NCBI GenBank assembly: GCA_023525915.1
Contig: CP026657.1
Span: forward strand, 3,744,001-3,808,000
DNA from: Acetispira formosa (nom. nud.)
GTDB lineage: Bacteria; Desulfobacterota; Desulfarculia; Adiutricales; Adiutricaceae
Reading direction: 5' to 3'
DNA length: 64,000 nt
Position 1 is the first letter of the stretch; each line of letters begins with the position of its first letter. The position numbers were made by a program, and so were the translations under genes. This document shows, one piece after another, positions 9,515-17,066 of the stretch. Below the pieces are notes generated by a model. That model was not told the origin of the DNA and searched no databases. It saw nothing but the letters and a program-made list of their open reading frames with translations.

Positions 9515-9765
9515 ACAGAATTTGTAAGTCTCCTGGCTTGCGTTATGGAAGGGAACCTTCCTGCGTCCGTATCCTACCTTCCCATGCAAAAATACACAGT
9601 GGCGGGTTTTCACCCAGACAGCTCATCGCTGCTTCGGTACGGCCTCACGCTTACAGTGCCGGTAACGCTGGGGACTTTAACCCCATTCCATCTAATGCGC
9701 CCCCCTGACACGAGGCCTTACGGTGAGGCGCAACATAATTCCTATGTTAGACACAGAATATTGTC
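9515..9765 (-). promoter_or_regulatory. Cobalamin riboswitch ahead of the importer operon
   Basis: Read on the minus strand, the region carries the conserved blocks of the cobalamin riboswitch in order. These are GGTTAAAGTCCCCAGCG with CCGGCACTGTAAGCG, then GGGTGAAAACCCGCCACTG, then GGGAAGGTAGG, and finally GCCAGGAGACTTAC near 9520. A 20-bp terminator follows at once. Cobalamin binding should favour termination and lower importer expression. This places the Nik/Opp-type importer in the cobalamin regulon. The exact 5' limit is approximate. Confidence 0.88.
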
Positions 9766-9770
9766 TAAAT

Positions 9771-9800
9771 TTTATAGCACGAACCTTTAATAAAAATCAA
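9771..9800 (-). promoter_or_regulatory. Sigma70-type promoter for the riboswitch-importer transcript
   Basis: On the minus strand, TTGATT (9800-9795) and TATAAA (9776-9771) are separated by 18 bases and lie directly upstream of the riboswitch. Position and spacing fit a housekeeping promoter. Confidence 0.6.
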
Positions 9801-9852
9801 TAGTCTTTATCCATGAAAATTTGATCCAGGGCGAAGGTGGGCGGCAAAATGC

Positions 9853-9985
9853 TCACTCGGATCGCCCGGCAGCCTTGAGGGAACCGGTTTTCCAGCGTAA
9901 ACGTGAGTAGAAAAGAAGCACGATTATCGACTGTGCTCCATAAAAGGCCAGGTAGCAGAGCCAGAGGCTGTCGTGGGTAGAACTA
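9853..9985 (-). pseudogene. C-terminal fragment of a membrane protein, MATE-efflux-like
   Basis: A minus-strand frame ending in TGA at 9853-9855 encodes DSLWLCYLAFYGAQSIIVLL followed by FYSRLRWKTG. This resembles the last membrane helix and basic tail of MATE multidrug exporters. Nothing of the rest of such a gene is present. The fragment abuts an IS481-type transposase remnant, so the gene was probably cut by rearrangement. The family match rests on about 40 residues. Confidence 0.35.
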
Positions 9986-10011
9986 GGGCTGACTTGAAGA
10001 TCCTCATAGTA

Positions 10012-10342
10012 TCATAAAAGTTTTTCACGTAAAATTTCAAAAGGAGTTTTGCCATGAAAAGCGGAATGTGGGCGATGAAAGTTATAGAATCGCTCCCATT
10101 CTTTAAGTTTGGCATGAAGGTCCACATCGCCTCTGTATTCAAGGCGTTGGTAGAATTCCTACTGATCGGTGAGATGTGAGCGCTCGACCTTTCCATTGAG
10201 CCTTGGTGTGGCCGGCTTTATGTGTACGTGAATCATACCGAGTTCTTCGACATGCCACTGAAACCTGGTTCTGAACTCGTGGATATTGTCAGTGCGGATG
10301 ACTTTATTTCTAAAGGGGAAGATGTCGACGACATAATTGATT
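10012..10342 (-). pseudogene. IS481-type transposase, C-terminal remnant with internal stop
   Basis: The minus strand encodes the last ~110 residues of an integrase-core transposase. Recognisable parts are a KVIRTDNIHEFRTRFQWHVE block, KPATPRLNGKVERSH (the catalytic Glu region), then HRPHSAFHGKTPFEILREKL before the natural TGA at 10012-10014. A TAG at 10159-10161 breaks the frame where related proteins read DQxEF. The 5' side stops abruptly at 10343, where a tandem array of the 16-bp RAYT-associated unit begins, so the older IS was invaded by that element. Confidence 0.75.
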
Positions 10343-10436
10343 GAATTTCCGGGGACAGGAATTTCCGGGGACAGTAGGAATTTCCGGGGACAGGAATTTC
10401 CGGGGGGAATTTCCGGGGACGAATTTCCGGGGACAG
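10343..10436 (+). repeat. Tandem array of a 16-bp unit (GAATTTCCGGGGACAG), six copies
   Basis: Units start at 10343, 10359, 10378, 10394, 10407 and 10421. Some are complete and some lack the last bases. The last one runs straight into the left terminal inverted repeat of the RAYT element (GGGGACAGTATACTTAT). The array therefore looks like repeated end fragments of that element. Spacing is irregular and there are no unique spacers, so this is not a CRISPR. Confidence 0.85.
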
Positions 10437-11789
10437 TATACTTATATATCTGGATTGTCGCCAATAAATGCACATTTGCCAGTTCCATCAGTTCAAAATA
10501 TTACATCGTCGGGATTATCATCAGAATCAAAAGATATGATTTGCTTATACATTAATAAGGCAAGCTCACAAATCAGCACTGAAAATAAAGCCAACACCTA
10601 AGCACATAACCATGGGCCGCATTGTTTGCTTCCTTGTAACCATTCTCTGAATCCTCCGCCTAAAAGTCCACCGGGTCTTGCAAATATCACCAACTGAAAA
10701 AAAATCACTAAACAACACAATAATTTGGCAAAGCAGATAACCAGCAAACTTAAAAAATAATGCTACTAAACAGTAATAACTAAAGAAACTCCAGCTTTAT
10801 TGATCTCTTCACGAGCAACTTCAATACATCAAATATTTAATTAACTTAATAACTGTGATTAAAAATGTAAAGTAAAAAAGGAAGTCATGCTGAATTAATT
10901 TAAAACCTTATAACATCAGCCACTTGCGATAGACTATCACTGTCCGGCTGTCACCTGAAAGACCTTGGAGGGCAACCCACTCCACATTGACCAGCATCCG
11001 CCACCACGCGATCATTAAATAACGATGCACCAACGGTTAGTGTATTCCGGTGCCAGTACATTTATTTGCTTCGACTTGACAGCACCCTCACTATAGTGTA
11101 ACCATAATCCATGGTCAGAATAGCTCGAATTGTCATCCCGCATGTCCCGCACCATGTTACACAACGCGGCAATCGTCGCCTTCCAACTTTTTTTAAGGAC
11201 AGCGATTATTCCGCCTATTTGGAGTTTTTGGCTGAAGGTTGTGCAAAAACAGGGGCAGAGCTGTGGGCGTATTGCCTTATGCCGAACCATGTCCACCTTC
11301 TTCTCGTCCCCAATACGCCGGACGGGCTGCGGGCCACCCTTGGGGAAGCGCATAGACGCTATACCCGCATGATTAATTTTCGGGAAAATTGGCGTGGGCA
11401 TCTCTGGCAAGAACGATTTGCGTCATTTCCCACCGATGATATACACCTTCTCAATGCCGCCAGATATATAGAACTGAACCCGGTTCGCGCAAAACTGGCC
11501 GCATCTGCGGAGGACTATCCATGGTCAAGCGCCCGGGCACACCTTTATAAACTTCCCGATCCTCTACTGAAAACCGACAGACTTCTCTCTGCCATGCCCA
11601 ACTGGCGCGAGTTTCTGACCTGCGGCCTAAGTGACGGGGATATAGAAGTCATTCACCGGCATGAAAACACAGGTAGACCTTTGGGCGAACCAGGCTTTAT
11701 CGCCCATATAGAGTCAATGCTGGGAATAACTGTTACCCCCAAAAAGCCAGGACGAAAACCTAAAACCGATAAATAAGTATACTGTCCCC
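10429..11789 (+). mobile_element. RAYT (REP-associated Y1 transposase) element with perfect 17-bp inverted ends
   Basis: GGGGACAGTATACTTAT at 10429-10445 is matched by its exact reverse complement at 11773-11789. The right copy contains the stop codon of the transposase gene. Inside are about 660 bases of AT-rich non-coding DNA (10446-11110, no gene seen) and one Y1 transposase gene. On the right the element abuts, without a gap, a reading frame continuous with a sodium symporter that lacks its N-terminal part. On the left lies a decayed IS481 transposase. No target duplication was seen, as expected for Y1 enzymes. Confidence 0.8.
11111..11776 (+). CDS. REP-associated tyrosine transposase (RAYT, Y1/TnpA_REP family)
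   Basis: 221 residues. MPNHVHLLLVP carries the His-x-His metal site of HUH nucleases, and RYIELNPVRA carries the catalytic tyrosine helix. HVTQRGN near the N-terminus and LWQERFASF are also family signatures. Such enzymes cut and join single-stranded DNA at small palindromic repeats and are usually domesticated singletons. The gene reads from ATG at 11111 and stops inside the right terminal repeat. A basic tail (KKPGRKPKTDK) ends the protein. All expected motifs are present, so the enzyme may be active. Confidence 0.92.
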   Translation: MVRIARIVIPHVPHHVTQRGNRRLPTFFKDSDYSAYLEFLAEGCAKTGAELWAYCLMPNHVHLLLVPNTPDGLRATLGEAHRRYTRMINFRENWRGHLWQERFASFPTDDIHLLNAARYIELNPVRAKLAASAEDYPWSSARAHLYKLPDPLLKTDRLLSAMPNWREFLTCGLSDGDIEVIHRHENTGRPLGEPGFIAHIESMLGITVTPKKPGRKPKTDK

Positions 11790-12854
11790 AGATATCATGG
11801 TGTGGAAAAAATCACCAAAATTATGATGACCGGCCTCTTCATAACCGTGATCCTCCTGGCAATCCGGGCCGTAACCCTTGATGGCGCTGGCGCTGGCCTT
11901 GAATTCTATCTTAAGCCGGATTTTGGCAAGCTTACCGAACACGGCCTTTGGACCACTATTTACGCCGCCATGGGTCAGGCCTTTTTTACCCTCAGCGTCG
12001 GTATCGGCAGCATGTTGATTTTTGGCAGCTATCTTGGCAAGGAACGCTCCCTGACCGGTGAATCTGTCAACATACTGATGCTTGATCTCTTTGCCGCTTT
12101 CATGGCCGGCATGATCATTTTCCCTTCCTGCTTCGCTTTTGGCGTAGAACCCGGCGCTGGTCCCGGCCTGGTGCTGGTCACTCTGCCCAACATTTTCAAC
12201 GCCATGAGCGGCGGCATTGTCTGGGGCGGGCTTTTCTTCGTTTTCATGAGTTTTGCCGCGCTCTCCACTGTTATTGCGGTTTTTGAGAATATCGTGGCTT
12301 TCGGTATCGACAACTGGAGAGTGTCGCGGAAAACTTCAGTTCTGATCAACTTCATATTAATGCTTGTTCTGGCCACTCCCTGCGCCCTTGGTTTCAACGT
12401 GCTGGCCGGCTTCGAGCCAATGGGGCCAGGTTCGGTGGTGTTGGATCTGGAAGACTTCATCGTCAGCAACAACCTCCTGCCCCTTGGCTCGCTGATTTTT
12501 GTCCTTTTTTGCAGCACCCGCTATGGCTGGGGCTGGGACAATTTCATCAAAGAGGCTGACACCGGCGTCGGCATGAAGTTTCCCCGCTTGCTGAAACCTT
12601 ACTTCCAGTATGTGTTGCCTTTGATTATTCTGGTGATTTTTGTGCAGGGCTATTATGAACTGTATCAGAAACTGAATCCCGCCCCGGCGGAGGTAACGGT
12701 TATCGAAGAAGTGGTGACTGAGGAAGTGATTCCAGGCGTTGTGGAGGCTGCTCCCGCTGGTGAGGCCGCCCCGGCCGCTGAAAACGCCGCCGCCGGAAAT
12801 GAAGCCGTTAGTGGAGAGGTGGCTGAAGAATCCCAGGATCTCATTATTGAATAG
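11790..12854 (+). pseudogene. Sodium-dependent (NSS/SNF family) symporter, 5'-truncated by the RAYT element
   Basis: The frame opens directly at the RAYT right end (YHGVEKITKIMM...; first usable start GTG at 11802). It matches NSS transporters from about transmembrane helix 5 onward: GLEFYLKPDFGKL, then GQAFFTLSVGIGSMLIFGSY and later helices. Roughly the first 190 residues, with helices 1-4 and the sodium/substrate sites of helix 1, are missing and were not found elsewhere in the window. A translated 350-residue product would not be a working transporter. After the last helix the protein carries an unusual tail of about 60 residues rich in Ala, Glu and Pro. Confidence 0.85.
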
Positions 12855-12919
12855 TTGATTGCGGTTCCGCGGCTGCCTCCGCAGTGGCTGAATCAACAGG
12901 CCTCCCCGGAGGATGCGTG

Positions 12920-12949
12920 AAAAAGCCCTGGATTTTCCAGGGCTTTTTT
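12920..12949. terminator. Bidirectional intrinsic terminator
   Basis: AAAAAGCCCTGGA and TCCAGGGCTTTTTT form an A-tract/stem/T-tract hairpin with a 3-base loop. It lies between the truncated symporter (plus strand) and the isochorismatase-like gene (minus strand), so it can end transcription from both sides. Confidence 0.85.
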
Positions 12950-12972
12950 GTGGCCGCTTCTTGGTTACATGC

Positions 12973-13692
12973 TTATTTTTTATCCTTCTGATTGCTGACC
13001 GTAAAATTCTGGCTGGTAATCAGGTTGGAATAGGCGGGCATATAGGTAGCCAGGATGTTGGCCAGACCTTCCATGTCATTGCGCCAGTCGCGATGCAGTT
13101 CGCAGGCCACGCTGAACCAGTTGACCAATTGAACGCCGCCCGCCGCCATTCGGGCCCAGGAGCTGTCCCTGACGGCCGTATTGAAGGTGCCGCTGGCGTC
13201 CACCACCACGAAAACATCAAAACCGGCTTCAACCGCGGAAAGCGCCACATGGGCCACGCAGACATCGGTGACTATGCCGGCGATGATCACCTGGCTGCGG
13301 CCGGTTTTCTTCACCGCTTCGACGAAATCTTCATTATCCCAGGCATTAATCTGGCCGGGACGATGAATGACCGGAGCGTTGGGGAACATGGCCCGGATCT
13401 CCGGCAGCAGGGGACCGTTGGGGCCTTCTTCCAGGCTGGTGCTGAGAATGGTGGGCAGGTTAAAGAATTTGCCGAGAGCGGCCAGGGCCAGAACGTTGTT
13501 TTTGAATTCCGCCGGTTCAAAATCCTGAACGAGAGAAAAAAGCCCGGTTTGATGATCAACCATCAGGAGCGCGGCCTTGTCCTTATCCATGCGGACATAG
13601 GGTTTGCCGGACGCCTGAGCCAGGGCGGCTCCGGCGCTGAGAATGAAAACCGCGCAAAACAGGGCAGTAAAGGTCAGTGAAAATCTTTTCAT
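12973..13692 (-). CDS. Exported isochorismatase-fold hydrolase (YcaC-like)
   Basis: 239 residues from the ATG at 13692, chosen because GGGAGA precedes it and a signal peptide follows (MKRFSLTFTALF to AALAQA). The body is a cysteine-hydrolase/isochorismatase fold: ALLMVDHQTGLF with the catalytic Asp, and GIVTDVCVAHVALSA with the catalytic Cys, as in YcaC-type proteins of unknown substrate. Most relatives are cytoplasmic, so the export signal is notable. The gene stands alone, with terminators on both sides. Confidence 0.85.
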   Translation of the reverse strand: MKRFSLTFTALFCAVFILSAGAALAQASGKPYVRMDKDKAALLMVDHQTGLFSLVQDFEPAEFKNNVLALAALGKFFNLPTILSTSLEEGPNGPLLPEIRAMFPNAPVIHRPGQINAWDNEDFVEAVKKTGRSQVIIAGIVTDVCVAHVALSAVEAGFDVFVVVDASGTFNTAVRDSSWARMAAGGVQLVNWFSVACELHRDWRNDMEGLANILATYMPAYSNLITSQNFTVSNQKDKK

Positions 13693-13841
13693 CAAATAGT
13701 CTCCCTTCATAACAAATAGTTGGTTTTGATAAGAAACATTGAGATACATCAATTAAACACCCTGACCGGCATAAAGATACTTGTACCAGCTTGCGGCAAA
13801 TAAGTCAACGCCAGCAACTGCAATAAACAAGTTTTTAATAT

Positions 13842-13873
13842 AATAGCCGCGACACAATGTTGCCGCGGCTATT
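13842..13873 (-). terminator. Intrinsic terminator after the GT28 gene
   Basis: AATAGCCGCG and CGCGGCTATT pair over a 12-base loop. The hairpin lies about 45 bases past the stop of the minus-strand glycosyltransferase gene, and on that strand is followed by a T-rich run. Confidence 0.65.
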
Positions 13874-13918
13874 TATTAAAGTTAGATTGTTGTGAGTGCC
13901 CAAGGGGAAGAGGTATTG

Positions 13919-15043
13919 TCAACCAGCCAGAATAGTCTCCAATATCGACCGCGCGGCAAAAGGCTTGCCTATGGCCGCCGCATTGCGGCCAAGCCCTTCC
14001 AGCGTCTGGCCGTCATTTATGAGTTTCAGGGTTTTGTAAACCAGCGCGCTTAAACTGGAAGCTTTCCAGGCGGCGCAGTGTTCCAGAAGGTAATCGCAAT
14101 TAGCCTCCTCCTGGCCGGGAATGGGCGACACCACGATCATGGGTTTGCCCATGGCCAGGCACTCGCAGGTGGTCAGGCCGCCCGGTTTGGTGACGACCAG
14201 ATCTGAAGCCGCCAGAAGCTTGGGCATATCGGTGGTGAAGCCCAGCGGCGCCAGGCGGCTCGGCCTTTCGGCGGCCATTTCCTTCAATTCGGCCAAAAGT
14301 TTCTGGTTGCGGCCAGCCAGCACGGCCAATTGATAATCCGCCTCTACCGACGATAATTCATCGGCCACATCTTTAATCAGCCCCAGCCCCTCACCGCCGG
14401 CCATCAGGAGCACCGTCGTCCGCGCGGGATCAAGGCCGAAAGCGGCCGCGCCCTCTTCCCGGCTGATGGAATCGCTGAATTCAGGCATTATGGGAATGCC
14501 GCTCAATTCGATGCGCTCCTCCTCCAGGCCCCGGCGACGCATGATGAAAGCATTTTCCTCCGTGGCTGTGAAATAGCCGGTCTGTCCCGGTTCCAGCCAG
14601 AAGCGGTGGGCCAGAAAATCAGTCACCACTATCCAGTGGTCAATGTTTTCAATACGGCCCTTGCGACGCCAGCGGCCCAGCACCTGGCCGGGCAGAAAAT
14701 GGGTGCTGAGAACAATATCCGGCTGGTATTCCTTCATGACCCGCAAGAGCGGTTCGGAGACGTGTGATTCCAGCTTGCGCCGCAGGCCGTTGAGGACCCC
14801 TTCAGCCTTGTCCCTGTCAGTCCGGTTGTAAAGGAACCCCCACAAGGCCGGATAGCGGTTCACAAATTTCATGTAAGAACCTTTGTAAGCCGTTCTGAAC
14901 CAGGGCCTGGTCAGATCCATCAGATCGATGTGGCGGGCTTCAGCCTCTCCGCCAAACCAGCGTTCCGTACCGGTCCGCAGGGCTTCAGCGGCCCGCACAT
15001 GGCCCTGCCCGGCGGAAACGCTTAGGATGAGGATTTTTTTCAT
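13919..15043 (-). CDS. GT28-family lipid glycosyltransferase (MGDG synthase / UgtP-like)
   Basis: About 374 residues. The ATG at 15043 has AAGGTG seven bases before it; an in-frame GTG at 15052 is the alternative. The N-terminus ILILSVSAGQGHVRAAEAL is the acceptor-binding loop of monogalactosyl-diacylglycerol synthase and processive diacylglycerol glucosyltransferases. The C-terminal half has ASDLVVTKPGGLTTCECLAM, the nucleotide-sugar site. It should add a hexose from a UDP-sugar to a membrane diacylglycerol at the inner face of the cytoplasmic membrane. The exact sugar is not predictable. Its upstream region borders the prophage. Confidence 0.88.
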   Translation of the reverse strand: MKKILILSVSAGQGHVRAAEALRTGTERWFGGEAEARHIDLMDLTRPWFRTAYKGSYMKFVNRYPALWGFLYNRTDRDKAEGVLNGLRRKLESHVSEPLLRVMKEYQPDIVLSTHFLPGQVLGRWRRKGRIENIDHWIVVTDFLAHRFWLEPGQTGYFTATEENAFIMRRRGLEEERIELSGIPIMPEFSDSISREEGAAAFGLDPARTTVLLMAGGEGLGLIKDVADELSSVEADYQLAVLAGRNQKLLAELKEMAAERPSRLAPLGFTTDMPKLLAASDLVVTKPGGLTTCECLAMGKPMIVVSPIPGQEEANCDYLLEHCAAWKASSLSALVYKTLKLINDGQTLEGLGRNAAAIGKPFAARSILETILAG

Positions 15044-15223
15044 GGAAGTCACCTTAATCTTATTTTTTCACCGGCGCACGACCATTGTAGCGGCGCGAAA
15101 TGCTTGGGGGTGTCGTTGCTGGGAAATGGGGGAGGCAGTAGGGGCGTAGAGGCCGGGTGGCATTGAAGTTGCTTAGAGGCATCCGAAACCAATTAAGTTA
15201 ACAATTGTGAAAGAATTTATAAA

Positions 15224-15261
15224 CAGAGGTTAAGCGGTAAATATTGACCGTTTAACCTCTG
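15224..15261. terminator. Hairpin after the dam gene
   Basis: CAGAGGTTAAGCGGT and ACCGTTTAACCTCTG form a 15-bp stem (one G-T pair) with an 8-base loop, 23 bases past the dam stop codon. It probably ends the long prophage late transcript or shields its 3' end. The T-run after the stem is weak. Confidence 0.6.
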
Positions 15262-15283
15262 CTTGATTTTGTAGCCTGCAGGT

Positions 15284-16066
15284 CTAATAATTGCGGATTA
15301 AGAGTTCCTGGCCTGTGGCCTTGCCTTTGCCGTGGCTGGCGCAATAACCGACTTGAACAGGCTCCATATTGCAATCCTTGAATAGTGACCGGATTTGGGG
15401 TGTATCCGAGTGGGTCATAAGGAATTTGCCCTTCAGATTGTTCAAAACATCAGCTAATTGGTTGAAATCATCGGCAATGAAGTTGTGGCGATATTCATTG
15501 TGGCCGATGTAGGGCGGGTCGATGAAAAAGAAGGTGTCGGCTGAGTCATAGAGCTTGATGAAACGGTCCCAGGGGAGGTTTTCGAGCATTACGCTTTTAA
15601 GGCGCTCGGCCACCAATGGGAGAACGCGCCGGGCCAATTCGGGGCGGAAGTTAGGGATGCGGCCGGGGCTTACGTCCAGAGTCGGCTTGTTCGGACGGCC
15701 GCAGAAGGCGAAACGCTGAAGATAATAATAAATGGCGGCTTTTTGGATGTCCGTCAGTGTGGGGCGCTCAAGATCGTCTCTCAACATATAGAATATATCA
15801 CGGCCGGGCTGAAGGGTAATGACCTCATCGATCAGGGCGGCCATGTGATGCTTGGTGACACGGTAAAAGTTCATCAGATATTTATCCAGGTCGTTGAGAG
15901 CTTCCAGGGAGACGGGCGGTTTTTTGAAAAGAATCCAGGCCGCGCCGCCGAAGACTTCGGCGTAGGTTTTATGGGTCGGGATGAGTTCGATGATCGTTTT
16001 GGCGAGTCGGCTTTTGCCACCGAAGTAAGAGAAAGGGGCATTCATGCCCTGTTTTTTGTTGGTCAA
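15284..16066 (-). CDS. dam: Phage DNA adenine-N6 methyltransferase (Dam/D12 class)
   Basis: 260 residues from a TTG start at 16066, preceded by GAGGTTAG. An internal ATG at residue 8 is possible. APFSYFGGKSRLAKTII is the SAM-binding motif I of the D12 class, and FFFIDPPYIG holds the catalytic DPPY. It methylates adenine in duplex DNA; the target site cannot be told. It is the last gene before the prophage right end, the place where Mu carries its own DNA-modification functions, so it may protect phage DNA from host restriction. Confidence 0.92.
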   Translation of the reverse strand: MTNKKQGMNAPFSYFGGKSRLAKTIIELIPTHKTYAEVFGGAAWILFKKPPVSLEALNDLDKYLMNFYRVTKHHMAALIDEVITLQPGRDIFYMLRDDLERPTLTDIQKAAIYYYLQRFAFCGRPNKPTLDVSPGRIPNFRPELARRVLPLVAERLKSVMLENLPWDRFIKLYDSADTFFFIDPPYIGHNEYRHNFIADDFNQLADVLNNLKGKFLMTHSDTPQIRSLFKDCNMEPVQVGYCASHGKGKATGQELLIRNY

Positions 16067-16220
16067 AATCTAACCTCATGATAAAATGGCTGTCGCCCGC
16101 GCGGGCTGACAGGGTTGGGGTTTATCCTGGTTAGATGCGTATCCATCCGGCCGCCGGGCAAGTCTGATTCACTTGCCCGGCCACCCTGTTTCAATTTTCA
16201 AAGAGCATTCTTGCTGAAGT
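16067..16220 (-). other. Short non-coding stretch with two hairpins
   Basis: Between dam and the next phage gene lie a GC-rich palindrome (16091-16112, GCCCGCGCGGGC core) and a hairpin, GCCGGGCAAGT with ACTTGCCCGGC (16153-16181). No coding sequence is seen. They may act as partial terminators or RNA-processing signals within the late transcript. Confidence 0.45.
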
Positions 16221-16475
16221 TCAACCGGCTGATTCCCTGGGGGAATGTCCGCGCCTCAACTCATTTTCGTGAGACTTCCGGCAATGATCATCCTGCCAAA
16301 AAAATAAACTGTCGATAAAGGCGCACATGGCCCGCCAGAACCATTGCCCGGCTATGGCCTTGCGATAGGTCCGGGCGGAAAACGTCTCATCAGGATGACC
16401 GGCCAACATGGTGTTGATGAACTGGTCCAAGCCGATCAGGACATTCCAGAAATATTTAACCAGCCGGGTTTTCAT
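16221..16475 (-). CDS. Small conserved phage protein, function unknown
   Basis: 84 residues from the ATG at 16475 (GAGG seven bases upstream). The start overlaps the fibre-assembly gene by 20 bases. MKTRLVKYFWNVLIGLDQFI NTMLAGHPDETFSAR resembles a small protein often found near tail-fibre genes in tailed phages. It contains GHPDETFSAR and a later DDHCRKS segment but no known domain. No signal peptide or clear membrane helix is seen. The position suggests a role linked to tail or late functions; I cannot name it. Confidence 0.7.
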   Translation of the reverse strand: MKTRLVKYFWNVLIGLDQFINTMLAGHPDETFSARTYRKAIAGQWFWRAMCAFIDSLFFWQDDHCRKSHENELRRGHSPRESAG

Positions 16476-17064
16476 TTTTATCCTCATAAAGTTCACCGGC
16501 CAGGACGCGAAGCGTGTCGGCGGCAGTCAAGACGTTACCGGCCTCGGCGGTGGCCAGCATCTGGACCATTTGCGCGGTGGCCGGGTCGGTGACATCGATG
16601 TATTCAGCGGCGAACAGAAGGTCATGGATGCTTTGGGCCATGATGTTGCCGCTTTTTATAGCGGCGTTCAGGGCAATGACCTTATCGAAGCCGCACAAGA
16701 GAAGAAAATCTTTTTTGGTGTAGCGGATTTTGTACCATTTGCCTTCATCACGCTTTTTATAGTCCGGGCCGGGGGTGAATTCCGGTTCAGGCGGATTGAC
16801 AGTCCATCCTTCGGGCAGTTCACCGAGCCAAGCGATATGTTGCCATTGGCCGTCTCGGTCATAAGCGCCGGTCTCGCGATAGTCCGGCACAATATCCCAT
16901 CCGCTTTTATCACCACGTGCCACAATGGCGTATCCGTCCGGGCATTGATCCGGCGGGGCGACCCACAAGGCGTTGTCGGGCGGGGCCACAGCCACTTCTA
17001 GGGCGGGAAAGGAATCGGTGTAAACGCCGCAGTCATCGAAATAGTAATTGATTTTCTGCTCCAT
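16456..17064 (-). CDS. Tail fibre assembly-like protein
   Basis: 202 residues. It begins with MEQKINYYFDDCGVYTDSF and has proline-rich PPD repeats, followed by a helical C-terminal half with KWYKIRYTKKDFLLLCG. This is the usual shape of tail-fibre assembly chaperones encoded right after fibre genes. It starts two bases after the stop of the P/fibre chimera, which supplies its expected partner domain. It probably helps fold or attach the fibre tip. Assignment rests on layout and general resemblance. Confidence 0.7.
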   Translation of the reverse strand: MEQKINYYFDDCGVYTDSFPALEVAVAPPDNALWVAPPDQCPDGYAIVARGDKSGWDIVPDYRETGAYDRDGQWQHIAWLGELPEGWTVNPPEPEFTPGPDYKKRDEGKWYKIRYTKKDFLLLCGFDKVIALNAAIKSGNIMAQSIHDLLFAAEYIDVTDPATAQMVQMLATAEAGNVLTAADTLRVLAGELYEDKNENPAG

Positions 17065-17066
17065 GT

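Noticed and set aside
10343..10436. CRISPR array
   Set aside because: Repeats are 12-16 bases, directly adjoining with no unique spacers, and no cas genes are in the window.
10337..10601. Plus-strand reading frames with a repeated FRGQEFPG-like pattern
   Set aside because: They are translations of the tandem 16-bp DNA repeat, with no ribosome site and no continuation. The repeat array explains them.
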